A DNA stretch of 37,904 nt from Pseudomonadota bacterium (GTDB taxonomy: Bacteria > Pseudomonadota > Gammaproteobacteria > Burkholderiales > Thiobacillaceae): assembly GCA_021784115.1 (NCBI GenBank), contig JAJXTE010000011.1, positions 1 through 37,904 on the forward strand. Reading direction: 5' to 3'. Position 1 is the first letter of the stretch. Each line of letters begins with the position of its first letter. The notes under the pieces are model-generated. The model was not told the origin of the DNA, did not search any database, and was given only the letters and a program-made list of their open reading frames with translations. Made by a program: the position numbers and the translations under genes. This document shows, in pieces, positions 9,048 to 18,168 of the stretch.

Positions 9048-9641
9048 TCAGAACTTGTACACCATGCCGGCCGAGAGCAGGTCAACGTCCGCTTCGCCCG
9101 TGCCTCCATTGGCGGCCGGACTGCCCGTTTTGAAATAGCGTTCCCATTCCATGCGGAGCCCGACCGACTTGGTGAAATTGTATTGAGCGCCCAGACCCAA
9201 TGACCATACGACATCGGTATCTCCCGTGTTGTTGGTCGGGGTGCCGGCAATCGTGCCGTTGACTTCGGTATTCAGGATATTCATTCCGCCGCGGCCGATC
9301 AGGGTGAAGCTGGGATTGAGTGCATACGTTCCGACCAGTTGAAGGGTCATTCCGTTTGTTTCTCTAGAGCCGACCTTTGCGCCGGTGTACCCGACTTTGC
9401 CCAAGTCGATATAGCCAACTTCCATGGAAATGTATTCGTTCATTTCCAGGCCGCCGTATACCTTCCAGGCGGTGTCTTTATCGTCGCATGAGGTGCCGGC
9501 CGGACAGGAGGTGTCCGCGGTGGACTGGCCTACGTTCGCGCCGACGTAAGGCGCCAGGGTGAAATCGAAAAAGCCGGCGGACGCAGGGGTGGAAAGGGCC
9601 ATGGCCGAGGCGATGGCAGCGGCGAGACGCATTGTGCGCAT
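9048..9641 (-). CDS. OmpA-like outer-membrane beta-barrel protein
   Basis: 197 aa. A cleavable signal peptide is clear: MRTMRLAAAIASAMALSTPASA, then mature GFFDFTLAPYVGANVG. The mature part has alternating amphipathic strands (YISMEVGYIDLG, GMTLQLVGTYAL, FTLIGRGGMNI, VVWSLGLGAQYNF, VGLRMEWERYF) and ends in MVYKF, a C-terminal Phe typical of outer-membrane barrels. An eight-strand OmpA/OprF-type N domain is likely, without a peptidoglycan-binding domain. Two Cys in a loop (SCPAGTSC) may form a disulfide. GGAGGAG lies 6 bases before the ATG. It is transcribed alone and stops at the shared terminator. The ligand or role is unknown. Confidence 0.85.
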   Translation of the reverse strand: MRTMRLAAAIASAMALSTPASAGFFDFTLAPYVGANVGQSTADTSCPAGTSCDDKDTAWKVYGGLEMNEYISMEVGYIDLGKVGYTGAKVGSRETNGMTLQLVGTYALNPSFTLIGRGGMNILNTEVNGTIAGTPTNNTGDTDVVWSLGLGAQYNFTKSVGLRMEWERYFKTGSPAANGGTGEADVDLLSAGMVYKF

Positions 9642-9965
9642 TTGTAACTCCTCCAGATAATGAATTTATTGTGATGTTTGACGAGCCAGGTACCCGACGA
9701 AGCCCGAAACGGCCTGGATGGACAAGGCCAATGACAGATTAATGGATTTTGTTCATTTTAGGTAGTCGGCCGCGCACTGAATGAGGCAGGAACGCTCGGA
9801 AAAGCCGGGAACTGGACAGGGAGGGGGGATTGCCAGAATTCGACAAGCACGTGGGCAAGGCACACCCCATGGTCATTCAGGCAGAGCGGGACGGCGAGGG
9901 CAGGCGATCACATTCAAGCCGATCCTTGCGCGCATCCATGGGTTGACCAGATGGTTGCGGGGCAA
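9642..9965. other. Non-coding stretch upstream of the OmpA-like gene
   Basis: This 324-bp gap contains the leader of the OmpA-like gene, with its Shine-Dalgarno GGAGGAG, and an AT-richer patch around 9735-9765 that could hold the leftward promoter. I could not assign hexamers with confidence. An open frame running rightwards from 9781 has no recognisable protein features and runs antisense over the next gene. No repeat or RNA gene was seen. Confidence 0.5.
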
Positions 9966-10469
9966 CTATTTGAGCTTCGTGTCTTCGCGCTTGGCTTCCG
10001 CCATGGCCTCGGGCTCCAATTCCTCCGCGGAACGATTAAACCGAATGAAGATGCCCCAGCCAGCCAGGATGACGCCAACGGAGAGCAGGATGCTCGCCGC
10101 AAAGGGCAGTTGGGCGGGATCCTCGTGCAGGGCCTTGAACGTGGCAACAAGCCCTTCGATGGCGAGCGCGACCACGACGACGACGAAGAATCTGGACAGG
10201 AAGCGCCTGACCCGGGTCGGTGCGCTGATGTGGGCGGCGCGAATGACCTCTTCCTCGGCGATGGTCTGTGCGATCTGCAAGGCCACGACGGCGGCGGCAA
10301 GCAGACCTACCGCTTCGATGATCTCCTGGGCCGCGGACTGATCCAGCCCTGAGGTGAACGCGGTCCACCCCATATGCGCCGCGACCACCACGAGCATGAT
10401 TGCCGCGCAGGCAAAGAGCAGGGCCATGAGCCCATGGACGATTGCAAATGCGCGCATGATGGCTTTCAT
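9966..10469 (-). CDS. Unrecognised four-helix membrane protein
   Basis: 167 aa from ATG 10469 (MKAIMRAFAIVHGLM); the frame stays open 17 codons upstream. I do not recognise the family. Four hydrophobic segments are visible at about residues 8-34, 50-68, 91-112 and 120-142, so it is an inner-membrane protein. A charged segment (AEEEVIRAAHISAPTRVRRF) lies between helices 2 and 3, and an acidic-basic tail (EELEPEAMAEAKREDTK) ends it. It is monocistronic, between the OmpA-like gene and the divergent flhB. No function is proposed. Confidence 0.7.
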   Translation of the reverse strand: MKAIMRAFAIVHGLMALLFACAAIMLVVVAAHMGWTAFTSGLDQSAAQEIIEAVGLLAAAVVALQIAQTIAEEEVIRAAHISAPTRVRRFLSRFFVVVVVALAIEGLVATFKALHEDPAQLPFAASILLSVGVILAGWGIFIRFNRSAEELEPEAMAEAKREDTKLK

Positions 10470-10551
10470 CAAAACATCATGGCACATAAGCTTGCAGGGT
10501 GCGATGCCTTGCCGTGGCATTCCCGGGGGCGTCCAATCGGACTCCGCACTG

Positions 10552-10567
10552 GCACCCTCCGGGGTGC
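10552..10567. other. Small GC hairpin between the membrane protein and flhB
   Basis: GCACCC-TCCG-GGGTGC forms a 6-bp stem with a tetraloop in the 265-bp gap before flhB. There is no U tract, so it is not a convincing terminator. Closer to flhB, TAGACT (about 10708-10713) could be a -10 element, but no clear -35 was found. Nothing else is seen in the gap. Confidence 0.35.
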
Positions 10568-10734
10568 AGTGTTCTCGGGGCCGGGGTGCTCCGTCCTCAT
10601 CGACGTCATCGCGCCGCTTTGTTCAGGCAGCGCGGGCAATCAAACCGCGGTCCTCTCTGCAGCCATCTGCTGGCGTGAAGGGCTGAAGACCTGTCCCCGC
10701 CTCGTGCTAGACTCCTCCGAAAGTCGAGAGGAAC

Positions 10735-11499
10735 ATGGCCGAGGAGACAGATCTTTCGCGTACCGAGCCGGCGAGTCCGCGGCGCCTCCAGCAGGCGCGC
10801 AGCGCGGGCGACGTGCCGCGTTCTGCCGAGTTCGCGTCATGGGTCGTGTTGCTGTCCGCGCTGGGCATGCTGGGCTGGCTGGCGCCACGCCTGCTCGGCG
10901 CCCTGCAGGCGCTCAGCGAGGCGGCATTCATCCATGCTGCGAAGCCGTTTTCCCCGGCTTTTCTCCAAGCGGCATGGTCGGCACTGTGGGCTGTGTTGCC
11001 GGTACTGGCCGTCATCTTTGTCGCGACCCTGGTGGCGCCGATCCTGCTGTCCGGCTGGGTGTTTGCGCCCCAGGTCAGCCAGGTCGACCTCACACGCGCC
11101 AATCCCTTCAAACCTCTTTCCAGGCTGTTTACGGTCGAGTCTTTGTTCGATGGATCGCTGATGTTACTGAAACTGGCGCTTGCTGCCGCAGCAGTCGGCT
11201 GGGCACTGGCGAGCGGCTGGCCGGGGCTGCAAAGCCTGACCCGAAGCGGAATGAGCGTCGCGCTGGACATGACGGCCGCCTGGGTGGGACGCGGCGTCCT
11301 GGTGCTGGCGGCGGCGCTGACGCTGGCGGCGGCAATGGATGCCGGCTGGCGCTGGTGGCGCTATCTGCGCCGCCACGCAATGACCTGGCAGGACATGCAG
11401 GCTGAGGCCCGCGAATCCGAGGTCAACCCCGAAGTGCGTGCACAGTTGCGCGGCCGCCAGCAACGGGCCGGCCAGCGTGTTGACGAGGTGATCGGGTGA
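10735..11499 (+). CDS. flhB: Flagellar export protein FlhB, C-terminal domain missing
   Basis: 254 aa, against roughly 350-380 for complete FlhB. FlhB is an inner-membrane part of the flagellar type III export gate; its cytosolic domain cleaves itself at NPTH to switch substrate class. The membrane half is clear: TEPASPRRLQQARSAGDVPRS at the start, four hydrophobic segments, then the PFKPLSRLFTVESLFDG loop. The connector AMTWQDMQAEARESEVNPEVRA is present, and the protein stops at RQQRAGQRVDEVIG. The NPTH site and everything after it are absent. The stop codon overlaps the flhA start, so there is no room for the lost domain here. It may be split, defective or complemented elsewhere. Confidence 0.9.
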   Translation: MAEETDLSRTEPASPRRLQQARSAGDVPRSAEFASWVVLLSALGMLGWLAPRLLGALQALSEAAFIHAAKPFSPAFLQAAWSALWAVLPVLAVIFVATLVAPILLSGWVFAPQVSQVDLTRANPFKPLSRLFTVESLFDGSLMLLKLALAAAAVGWALASGWPGLQSLTRSGMSVALDMTAAWVGRGVLVLAAALTLAAAMDAGWRWWRYLRRHAMTWQDMQAEARESEVNPEVRAQLRGRQQRAGQRVDEVIG

Positions 11500-13574
11500 G
11501 CGCGCAGGGCGTGATGGTGATGGGCCTGCCGGCAAACCGGCTGGCGGTTCCGGGGTTGGTCCTGCTGATTCTGGCGATGATGGTTCTGCCGTTACCCACC
11601 TTCATGCTCGACGTCCTGTTCACGCTCAACATTGCGCTGGCGATGATCGTGATGCTGGTGAGCCTGAACGCGCGGCGCCCGCTGGATTTTTCGGTTTTCC
11701 CCACGGTGCTGCTGCTGACGACGCTGCTGCGCCTGTCGCTCAACGTCGCGTCAACCCGCATCATCCTGATGCAGGGCCACACCGGACCGGAGGCGGCGGG
11801 CAAGGTAATCGAGTCGTTCGGCAATTTCCTGGTCGGCGGCAACATTGCGGTCGGCTTCGTGGTGTTCCTGATCCTGGTAATCATCAATTTCGTCGTCATC
11901 ACCAAGGGCGCCGGCCGCATTGCCGAGGTGGCGGCGCGCTTCACGCTCGATTCGATGCCGGGCAAGCAACTGGCGGTCGATGCCGATCTGAACGCAGGCT
12001 TCATCAACGAGTCCGAGGCACGCACACGACGCGGCGAGATCGGACGGGAAGCCGATTTCTACGGCGCGATGGACGGCGCCTCCAAGTTCGTGCGCGGCGA
12101 TGCCATCGCCGGCATGATCATCCTCGTGGTCAACCTGATCGGCGGCATCGCGGTGGGCATGCTGCAACACAACCTCGGGGTCTCGGAAGCGCTCGGACGC
12201 TATGCCTTGCTGACCGTGGGCGATGGGTTGGTAACGCAGATTCCCGCGCTGATCATCTCGACTGCGGCGGGCATCGTGGTAAGCCGCGCGTCGAGCGAAC
12301 AGGATCTGTCGCGCGAGTTTTCCACCCAGATATTCGGCCGTCCGCAAACGCTGTACGTGGCCGCCGCGGTGCTGGGTGCGCTCGGCGTGATTCCAGGAAC
12401 GCCGCACCTGGCGTTCCTGACCATCGCCGCGGTGCTGGGCGGACTGGGATTCTGGCTGATGCGCCGTCAGCGCACGACGGCATTTGCCGTCGCACCCATG
12501 GAACTGATCGAAACGGAGACCGCACCGGCCGACGTCACTTGGGACGACATCCCGCCGGTCGACGTGCTGGCGCTCGAGGTCGGCTACCGGCTGATTCCGC
12601 TGGTCGACCGCAACCAGGGCGGGGCCGCGCTGAACAAGATCACCGAGGCGCGGCGGCGTTTCGCCACCGACATGGGCCTGGTGGTGCCGCTCATCCGCGT
12701 GCGCGACAACCTCGATCTGAAGCCCAGCAGCTATCGGATCACGCTCAAGGGCGTCGACGTGGCGCATGGCGAATTGCCCAGCGGCCAGGTGCTGGCAGTG
12801 GACATGGGCGACGTGCTCGGCCGCCTCGATGGCGCGCCTGGATCGGATCCACTGACCGGGCTGGGCGGGGTCTGGATTGACGCCGGCCGCGTGGAGGAGG
12901 CCGAACTGCGGGGCTTTGTCGTGCTGGAACCTGCCGAGCTGATCGCGCGTCAGGTCGAAGCCGTATTCCGCCAGCATGCACCGGAACTGCTCGGGCGCAC
13001 CGAAGTGCAGCAGTTGCTCGACACGCTGGCGCGCAGCCATCCGGGGCTGGTCGAGGACGTGACGCCGCGCCACCTACCACTGACCAGCGTGCAGGCCGTT
13101 CTGCAGCAGCTCATCGCGGAAAACGTCTCGATCCGCGATACCCGCACCCTGTTTGAAACGCTGGCTGCACGCGCACCGAAAAGCCAGGCGATCGACGAAC
13201 TGGTGGAGACCGTGCGCGCGGCGCTCGGGCGCAGCATCGTCGACCGTTTGTTTGAAGGAGGCGACACGTTGCAAGTGATTGGCCTGGCGGCTGCGACCGA
13301 AACCCGCTTGCTGAACGAGATGGGCGAGGAGGGGGAGGCGCTGCTGTCGCCCGCCACCCTGGATGCCCTGAACGACGCGGCCGAGCGCGCACTGGCGGAG
13401 CAGGAAGGCGCTGGCAATCCGCCGGTGCTGTTGACCTCGCCGGGTCTGCGCGCCATTCTGTCGCGACTGTTGCGGCGCAACCTGCCGCGGCTTGCGGTGA
13501 TTGCCTACGCCGAGGTGCCTGCCGATAAGGTCGTGCAGGTGAATACGGAACTGTCTATCGGGGAGGGCGCATGA
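11496..13574 (+). CDS. flhA: Flagellar export gate protein FlhA
   Basis: 692 aa, full length. FlhA forms the nonameric ring of the export gate and binds chaperone-substrate complexes. The N-terminal half has about eight membrane helices. The signature region is RRGEIGREADFYGAMDGASKFVRGDAIAG, and NVASTRIIL is also conserved. A long cytosolic domain follows from about residue 330 (DVLALEVGYRLIPLVD, then VLQQLIAENVSIRDTRTLFE). The GTG at 11496 overlaps the flhB TGA (GTGA), indicating translational coupling; ATG 11514 is an alternative start. The stop overlaps the flhF ATG. Unlike FlhB it shows no domain loss. Confidence 0.94.
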   Translation: MSAQGVMVMGLPANRLAVPGLVLLILAMMVLPLPTFMLDVLFTLNIALAMIVMLVSLNARRPLDFSVFPTVLLLTTLLRLSLNVASTRIILMQGHTGPEAAGKVIESFGNFLVGGNIAVGFVVFLILVIINFVVITKGAGRIAEVAARFTLDSMPGKQLAVDADLNAGFINESEARTRRGEIGREADFYGAMDGASKFVRGDAIAGMIILVVNLIGGIAVGMLQHNLGVSEALGRYALLTVGDGLVTQIPALIISTAAGIVVSRASSEQDLSREFSTQIFGRPQTLYVAAAVLGALGVIPGTPHLAFLTIAAVLGGLGFWLMRRQRTTAFAVAPMELIETETAPADVTWDDIPPVDVLALEVGYRLIPLVDRNQGGAALNKITEARRRFATDMGLVVPLIRVRDNLDLKPSSYRITLKGVDVAHGELPSGQVLAVDMGDVLGRLDGAPGSDPLTGLGGVWIDAGRVEEAELRGFVVLEPAELIARQVEAVFRQHAPELLGRTEVQQLLDTLARSHPGLVEDVTPRHLPLTSVQAVLQQLIAENVSIRDTRTLFETLAARAPKSQAIDELVETVRAALGRSIVDRLFEGGDTLQVIGLAAATETRLLNEMGEEGEALLSPATLDALNDAAERALAEQEGAGNPPVLLTSPGLRAILSRLLRRNLPRLAVIAYAEVPADKVVQVNTELSIGEGA

Positions 13575-14743
13575 GCGTGCAGGTATTCGTGGCAGCGAAT
13601 GCGCGCGAAGGCTTGGCTCGCATCCGGCGAGAATTGGGTGACGACGCCGTGGTGCTGTCCACTCGGTCGCATCCGCACGGCGTTGAACTGCTCGCCAGTG
13701 CCTACGGGGATTTGGCGGTGCCGGCTGTCAGCGAAGCGCCGGACCCAGCGGGCGGTTCGCGCATTTTGAATGAATTGTCGCGCCTGCGCGGCATGCTGCA
13801 GAACCAGCTGGCTGGCTTTGCCTGGGGGAGCGCGCGGCGCCGCGACCCGGTCAGGGTCGAACTGATGCAAACGCTGTTCGCGGCCGGTTTCGGCAGTTCG
13901 CTGGCCCGTACGCTGGCAGCGCGCCTGCCGCGGGGGCTCGACGCCGAGGCCGCCCAGCGCTGGCTGCGCCAGGTATTGATCCGCAACTTGCCGGTACTGG
14001 GGCGCGAAGCCGATCTGCTGGTCAGCGGAGGCCGCTACGCTCTGGTTGGCTCCACTGGCTCGGGCAAGACGACCACGCTTGCCAAGCTTGCCGCGCGTGG
14101 GGTGGACGTGCACGGCGCGACGCAGGTGGCGCTGGTGGCGGCGGATGCGTACCGAATCGGTGCGGCGGCGCAGTTGACGGCGTACGCCGATCTGCTGGGG
14201 GTGCCGGTGCATGTTGCCGAAGACCAGGCCAGGCTGGCCCAGGTGTTGCCGCAACTGGCGGCTAAAAAACTGGTGCTGATCGACACCGCGGGATTTGCAC
14301 CGTCCGACCCTCGCACCCGAGAGGGCGCGGCGCTCGATGCGCTGGGGGTGCGCCGCGTCGCGGTGATTTCGGCCAGCCAGCAAGGGGCCGCGATCGAGCA
14401 GGCGATGACGCGTTTTGGCCAGGGGGCGGCCGCCTGCATCCTCACCAAGCTCGACGAAACCCCGCAGCCGGGGGCGGCGCTCGACAGCCTGATCCGCCAT
14501 CGGCTGCCGCTGGCTTATGTCAGCGGCGGGCAGCGCGTGCCGGAAGACCTGCACGCACCCAGCGCGGCCTATCTCATCGACCGCGCGCTGAAAGGAGGCC
14601 ACCTCGCCACCCCCTACGCGCTGGAGGCCGAAGACTGGCCGCTGTTCGCCGGCGTCGAGGCCGAACGCGCGGAGCACCGCACCGAGCAGGGTACAAGCAC
14701 CGCGAAGGGCATGCCTGCCCAAAAGGGCACACGTGCCGGCTGA
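13571..14743 (+). CDS. flhF: Flagellar SRP-like GTPase FlhF
   Basis: 390 aa. FlhF is the SRP-family GTPase that sets the site and number of polar flagella. The N-terminal B domain starts VQVFVAANAREGLARIRRELG. The NG domain has the P-loop GSTGSGKTTT (about 160-169), ADAYRIGAAAQL, the DTAGF switch (about 238-242) and TKLDE (about 292-296). All GTPase motifs look functional. ATG 13571 overlaps the flhA stop by 4 bp, and the gene overlaps the next by 11 bp. A short Lys/Gly-rich tail ends the protein. Confidence 0.93.
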   Translation: MSVQVFVAANAREGLARIRRELGDDAVVLSTRSHPHGVELLASAYGDLAVPAVSEAPDPAGGSRILNELSRLRGMLQNQLAGFAWGSARRRDPVRVELMQTLFAAGFGSSLARTLAARLPRGLDAEAAQRWLRQVLIRNLPVLGREADLLVSGGRYALVGSTGSGKTTTLAKLAARGVDVHGATQVALVAADAYRIGAAAQLTAYADLLGVPVHVAEDQARLAQVLPQLAAKKLVLIDTAGFAPSDPRTREGAALDALGVRRVAVISASQQGAAIEQAMTRFGQGAAACILTKLDETPQPGAALDSLIRHRLPLAYVSGGQRVPEDLHAPSAAYLIDRALKGGHLATPYALEAEDWPLFAGVEAERAEHRTEQGTSTAKGMPAQKGTRAG

Positions 14744-15395
14744 CCAGGCCGCCGGGTTACGACGGCGCACCGTTCCGCAGCGGCTACGCTGCATCTGCTG
14801 TCTTTCAGACGCCACTGATTCGAGCCTTCGTTTGGCGCACGCGCTCCATCAAGTCGGTCGGGTCAGTCTTCTGATCGATACGCAGGGCCGTCTGTTTTCC
14901 GCTTCGTCCCCCCGCGCCCTGTTCGACTGGAAGCATCAGCTCGAACGCAGACATCTGCATACGCTGCCGCAGGAATACGGCGAGGGGTGGCATGCGCCCG
15001 GCGTGCAGGCGGATGAGCCTGCCTTGTTCGGCATGGTGGACGGATACGACTATGTGATGTTCGATTCCGCGTGGGGCAACGCAGACCTTGTGCTGCTGCC
15101 GGCCGCGACGCACACCATGGTCATGGACGTACGCCTGACCGGCGAATCGATGCTGCACGCCTACGCGGTGCTCAAGACCCTGTCCCGATCCGGAGCAGCA
15201 TTCAGCGCGGGTCTGCTGGGCGACGCTGCCGCCTGCGAGCGCCTGCAGGAAGCATGCACGCAGTTTCTCGATCCCTCGTGTTTTCAGGCCGTATACAGCG
15301 TCGCACGCGAGGATGATGCATTTGCCGCGCTTGCCGTTAGAATGACGGGCGAGGAGACGGGCCTGACCGCTCGTTATAAAACAGGAAACACCTGA
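14733..15395 (+). CDS. FlhG/FleN-like protein without a P-loop
   Basis: 220 aa from GTG 14733, in the position of flhG between flhF and fliA. FlhG is a MinD-type ATPase that limits flagellar number and stimulates FlhF GTPase through an N-terminal DQAxxLR motif. That motif is present (DQAAGLRR, residues 4-11). The expected GKGGVGKT P-loop is replaced by CLSDATDSSLRL, so ATP binding is unlikely. Weak MinD-like traces remain: VSLLIDTQG, DYVMFDSAWGNADLV (Walker B-like), and AYAVLKTLSRSG, which resembles the FlhG helix after the second switch. The homology is my inference from motif order and position. It overlaps flhF by 11 bp and is 3 bp from fliA. Confidence 0.75.
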   Translation: MPADQAAGLRRRTVPQRLRCICCLSDATDSSLRLAHALHQVGRVSLLIDTQGRLFSASSPRALFDWKHQLERRHLHTLPQEYGEGWHAPGVQADEPALFGMVDGYDYVMFDSAWGNADLVLLPAATHTMVMDVRLTGESMLHAYAVLKTLSRSGAAFSAGLLGDAAACERLQEACTQFLDPSCFQAVYSVAREDDAFAALAVRMTGEETGLTARYKTGNT

Positions 15396-15398
15396 AAC

Positions 15399-16109
15399 AT
15401 GGCTGGCAAACCCTCGTCACAAGACGAACAGATCACCAAATATGCGCCGCTGGTCAAGCGCATTGCGTATCACATGATGGCTCGCCTGCCCGCCAGCGTC
15501 GAAGTCGACGACCTTATCCAGGTCGGTCTGATCGGCCTGATGGACGCGGTCGGGCGCTTCGACGGCACCCAGGGTGCGCAATTCGAATCCTATGCGACCC
15601 AGCGCATCCGCGGCGCCATGCTGGACGAACTGCGTGAGGCGGACTGGCTGCCGCGCCACGTGCGGCAAAAATCGCGGCAGATCGAATCCGCCATCCACCG
15701 GCTGGAACAGCGCAACGGCAAGTCGCCGTCCGAGCAGGAGATTTCCGCCGAGCTGGGCATGCCGATCGACCAGTATCAGTCGATGCTGGGGGACGTGAAG
15801 TGCTCCCAGCTACTGTATTACGAAGATTTTTCGGATGAAGACAGCGCCAGCTTCCTGGAGCGCTATCTGGTCGACGGCAGCAACGACCCGCTCGCCGTGC
15901 TGGAGGATGAGGGTTTCCGTGAAAGCCTGATCGCCGCGATCCACCATCTGCCCGAGCGCGAGCGCAGCATGATGGGCATGTACTACGAGCAGGACATGAA
16001 CCTGAAGGAAATCGGCGCAGTGCTCGGCGTATCCGAGTCGCGCGTGTGCCAACTGCATTCGCAGGCTGTGGCCCGCCTGCGCGCCCAGCTCAAGATCTGG
16101 AAAGACTGA
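15399..16109 (+). CDS. fliA: Flagellar sigma factor FliA (sigma-28)
   Basis: 236 aa, the usual FliA length. It directs RNA polymerase to late flagellar and chemotaxis promoters. Region 2 is seen in YAPLVKRIAYHMMARLPASVEVDDLIQ, followed by GLIGLMDAVGRFD and FESYATQRIRGAMLDELRE. Region 3 runs through KSPSEQEISAELGM. Region 4 with the helix-turn-helix is LKEIGAVLGVSESRVCQLHSQAVARLR. AGGAAA lies upstream of ATG 15399. It closes the flagellar cluster; no flagellar structural or motor genes follow. Confidence 0.95.
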   Translation: MAGKPSSQDEQITKYAPLVKRIAYHMMARLPASVEVDDLIQVGLIGLMDAVGRFDGTQGAQFESYATQRIRGAMLDELREADWLPRHVRQKSRQIESAIHRLEQRNGKSPSEQEISAELGMPIDQYQSMLGDVKCSQLLYYEDFSDEDSASFLERYLVDGSNDPLAVLEDEGFRESLIAAIHHLPERERSMMGMYYEQDMNLKEIGAVLGVSESRVCQLHSQAVARLRAQLKIWKD

Positions 16110-16136
16110 GCGGCACAGCCTGCCAGGCCGCGGCGG

Positions 16137-16159
16137 ATCGCGGATAAATCCGCGATAAT
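16137..16159 (+). promoter_or_regulatory. Palindrome overlapping a -10-like element before the malic enzyme gene
   Basis: ATCGCGGA-TAAA-TCCGCGAT (16137-16156) is a perfect 8-bp inverted repeat with a 4-base centre. GATAAT (16154-16159) at its right end could be a -10 box, though no good -35 is visible 17 bp upstream. The placement, 36 bp before the malic enzyme ATG and at the head of the TCA operon, suggests an operator or leader hairpin. The pairing is seen; the role is inference. Confidence 0.45.
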
Positions 16160-16191
16160 GACGGCTTGTTCAATCCGCTCGCGTGTCTTCC

Positions 16192-17415
<1,224 letters not shown>

Positions 17416-17446
17416 GTTGATTCCTGGGCAAGCAAGGACCTGTGCC

Positions 17447-17827
17447 ATGAAGCCGATCGCGCGTCCGGTTTACCTCGATCTGTTGCGCATCCGTTTGCCG
17501 CTCACCGGCTGGGTGTCGATCCTGCATCGGGTGTCGGGCGCGTTGCTGTTTCTGGCTGTGCCGCTTGGCGTGTGGGCCTTGTCGGTTTCGTTGTCGGGCG
17601 AGGTAGCCTTTCGGCGCATGGCCGATTGGGCGGCCCACCCGCTGAGCAAGCTGCTTCTGCTGCTAGGCGTGTGGGCGTTCACGCATCATCTATTTGCCGG
17701 CTTGCGCCACCTGGCGCTCGACGCCCACCTGGGCGTGGGCCTGAAGCGGGCACAGCAGAGCAGCCTCGCGGTCATGCTGGCAGCCGGCCTGATGACTCTT
17801 TTCGCTGCCTTGAGGCTGTTTGCATGA
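17447..17827 (+). CDS. sdhC: Succinate dehydrogenase cytochrome b556 subunit SdhC
   Basis: 126 aa, three membrane helices. It anchors SdhAB, binds heme b and forms part of the quinone site. The N-terminal [29 protein letters not shown] holds the family signature SILHRVSG. The heme-ligand helix is [18 protein letters not shown]. The frame opens upstream at 17360 inside the malic enzyme gene, but homology starts at [12 protein letters not shown], so ATG 17447 is chosen. It overlaps sdhD by 4 bp. Confidence 0.93.
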   Translation: MKPIARPVYLDLLRIRLPLTGWVSILHRVSGALLFLAVPLGVWALSVSLSGEVAFRRMADWAAHPLSKLLLLLGVWAFTHHLFAGLRHLALDAHLGVGLKRAQQSSLAVMLAAGLMTLFAALRLFA

Positions 17828-18168
17828 AATCGGCCACCGGCGCGCATACCGGCACCGGCACGTGGCTGCTGCAGCGCGCCACGGCGCTGGTGCTGGCGGC
17901 GGCCTTGCCTGGACTGATGATCCATTTTCTGACCGCCCGGCCGGTCAATTTCCTTGCCTGGCAGACGCTGTTTGCGCCGCTCTGGGTACGCGTGCTGGGG
18001 CTGCTCGCGATGACGGCGCTGGCCCTGCATGCATGGGTGGGGATGCGCGACATCTTCATGGACTACGTTCGTCCAACGGGCCTGCGGCTGGCGCTGTATC
18101 TGGGCGTGATCATCATCCTGGCCGGCAGTGTGGCGTGGATGGCCGCCGTGTTGTGGAGCGCGACATGA
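17824..18168 (+). CDS. sdhD: Succinate dehydrogenase membrane anchor SdhD
   Basis: 114 aa with three predicted membrane helices (about residues 21-40, 52-75 and 85-110). The motif [12 protein letters not shown] at the N terminus and [16 protein letters not shown] in helix 2 identify SdhD; the latter holds the conserved His and the D-Y pair near the quinone site. ATG 17824 overlaps the sdhC stop (ATGA) and its own stop overlaps the sdhA ATG, so translation is coupled along sdhC-D-A. Confidence 0.92.
   Translation: MKSATGAHTGTGTWLLQRATALVLAAALPGLMIHFLTARPVNFLAWQTLFAPLWVRVLGLLAMTALALHAWVGMRDIFMDYVRPTGLRLALYLGVIIILAGSVAWMAAVLWSAT

Noticed and set aside
9781-10341. A 186-codon plus-strand frame between the OmpA-like gene and flhB
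   Set aside because: Most of it is antisense to the four-helix membrane protein; the first 60 codons are Arg/Gly-rich with no motif and no good ribosome site.
11499-11560. A frameshift in flhB that hides the C-terminal domain in another frame
   Set aside because: The sequence after the stop is the FlhA N terminus in all sensible readings. No NPTH or FlhB-C residues appear in the other frames.
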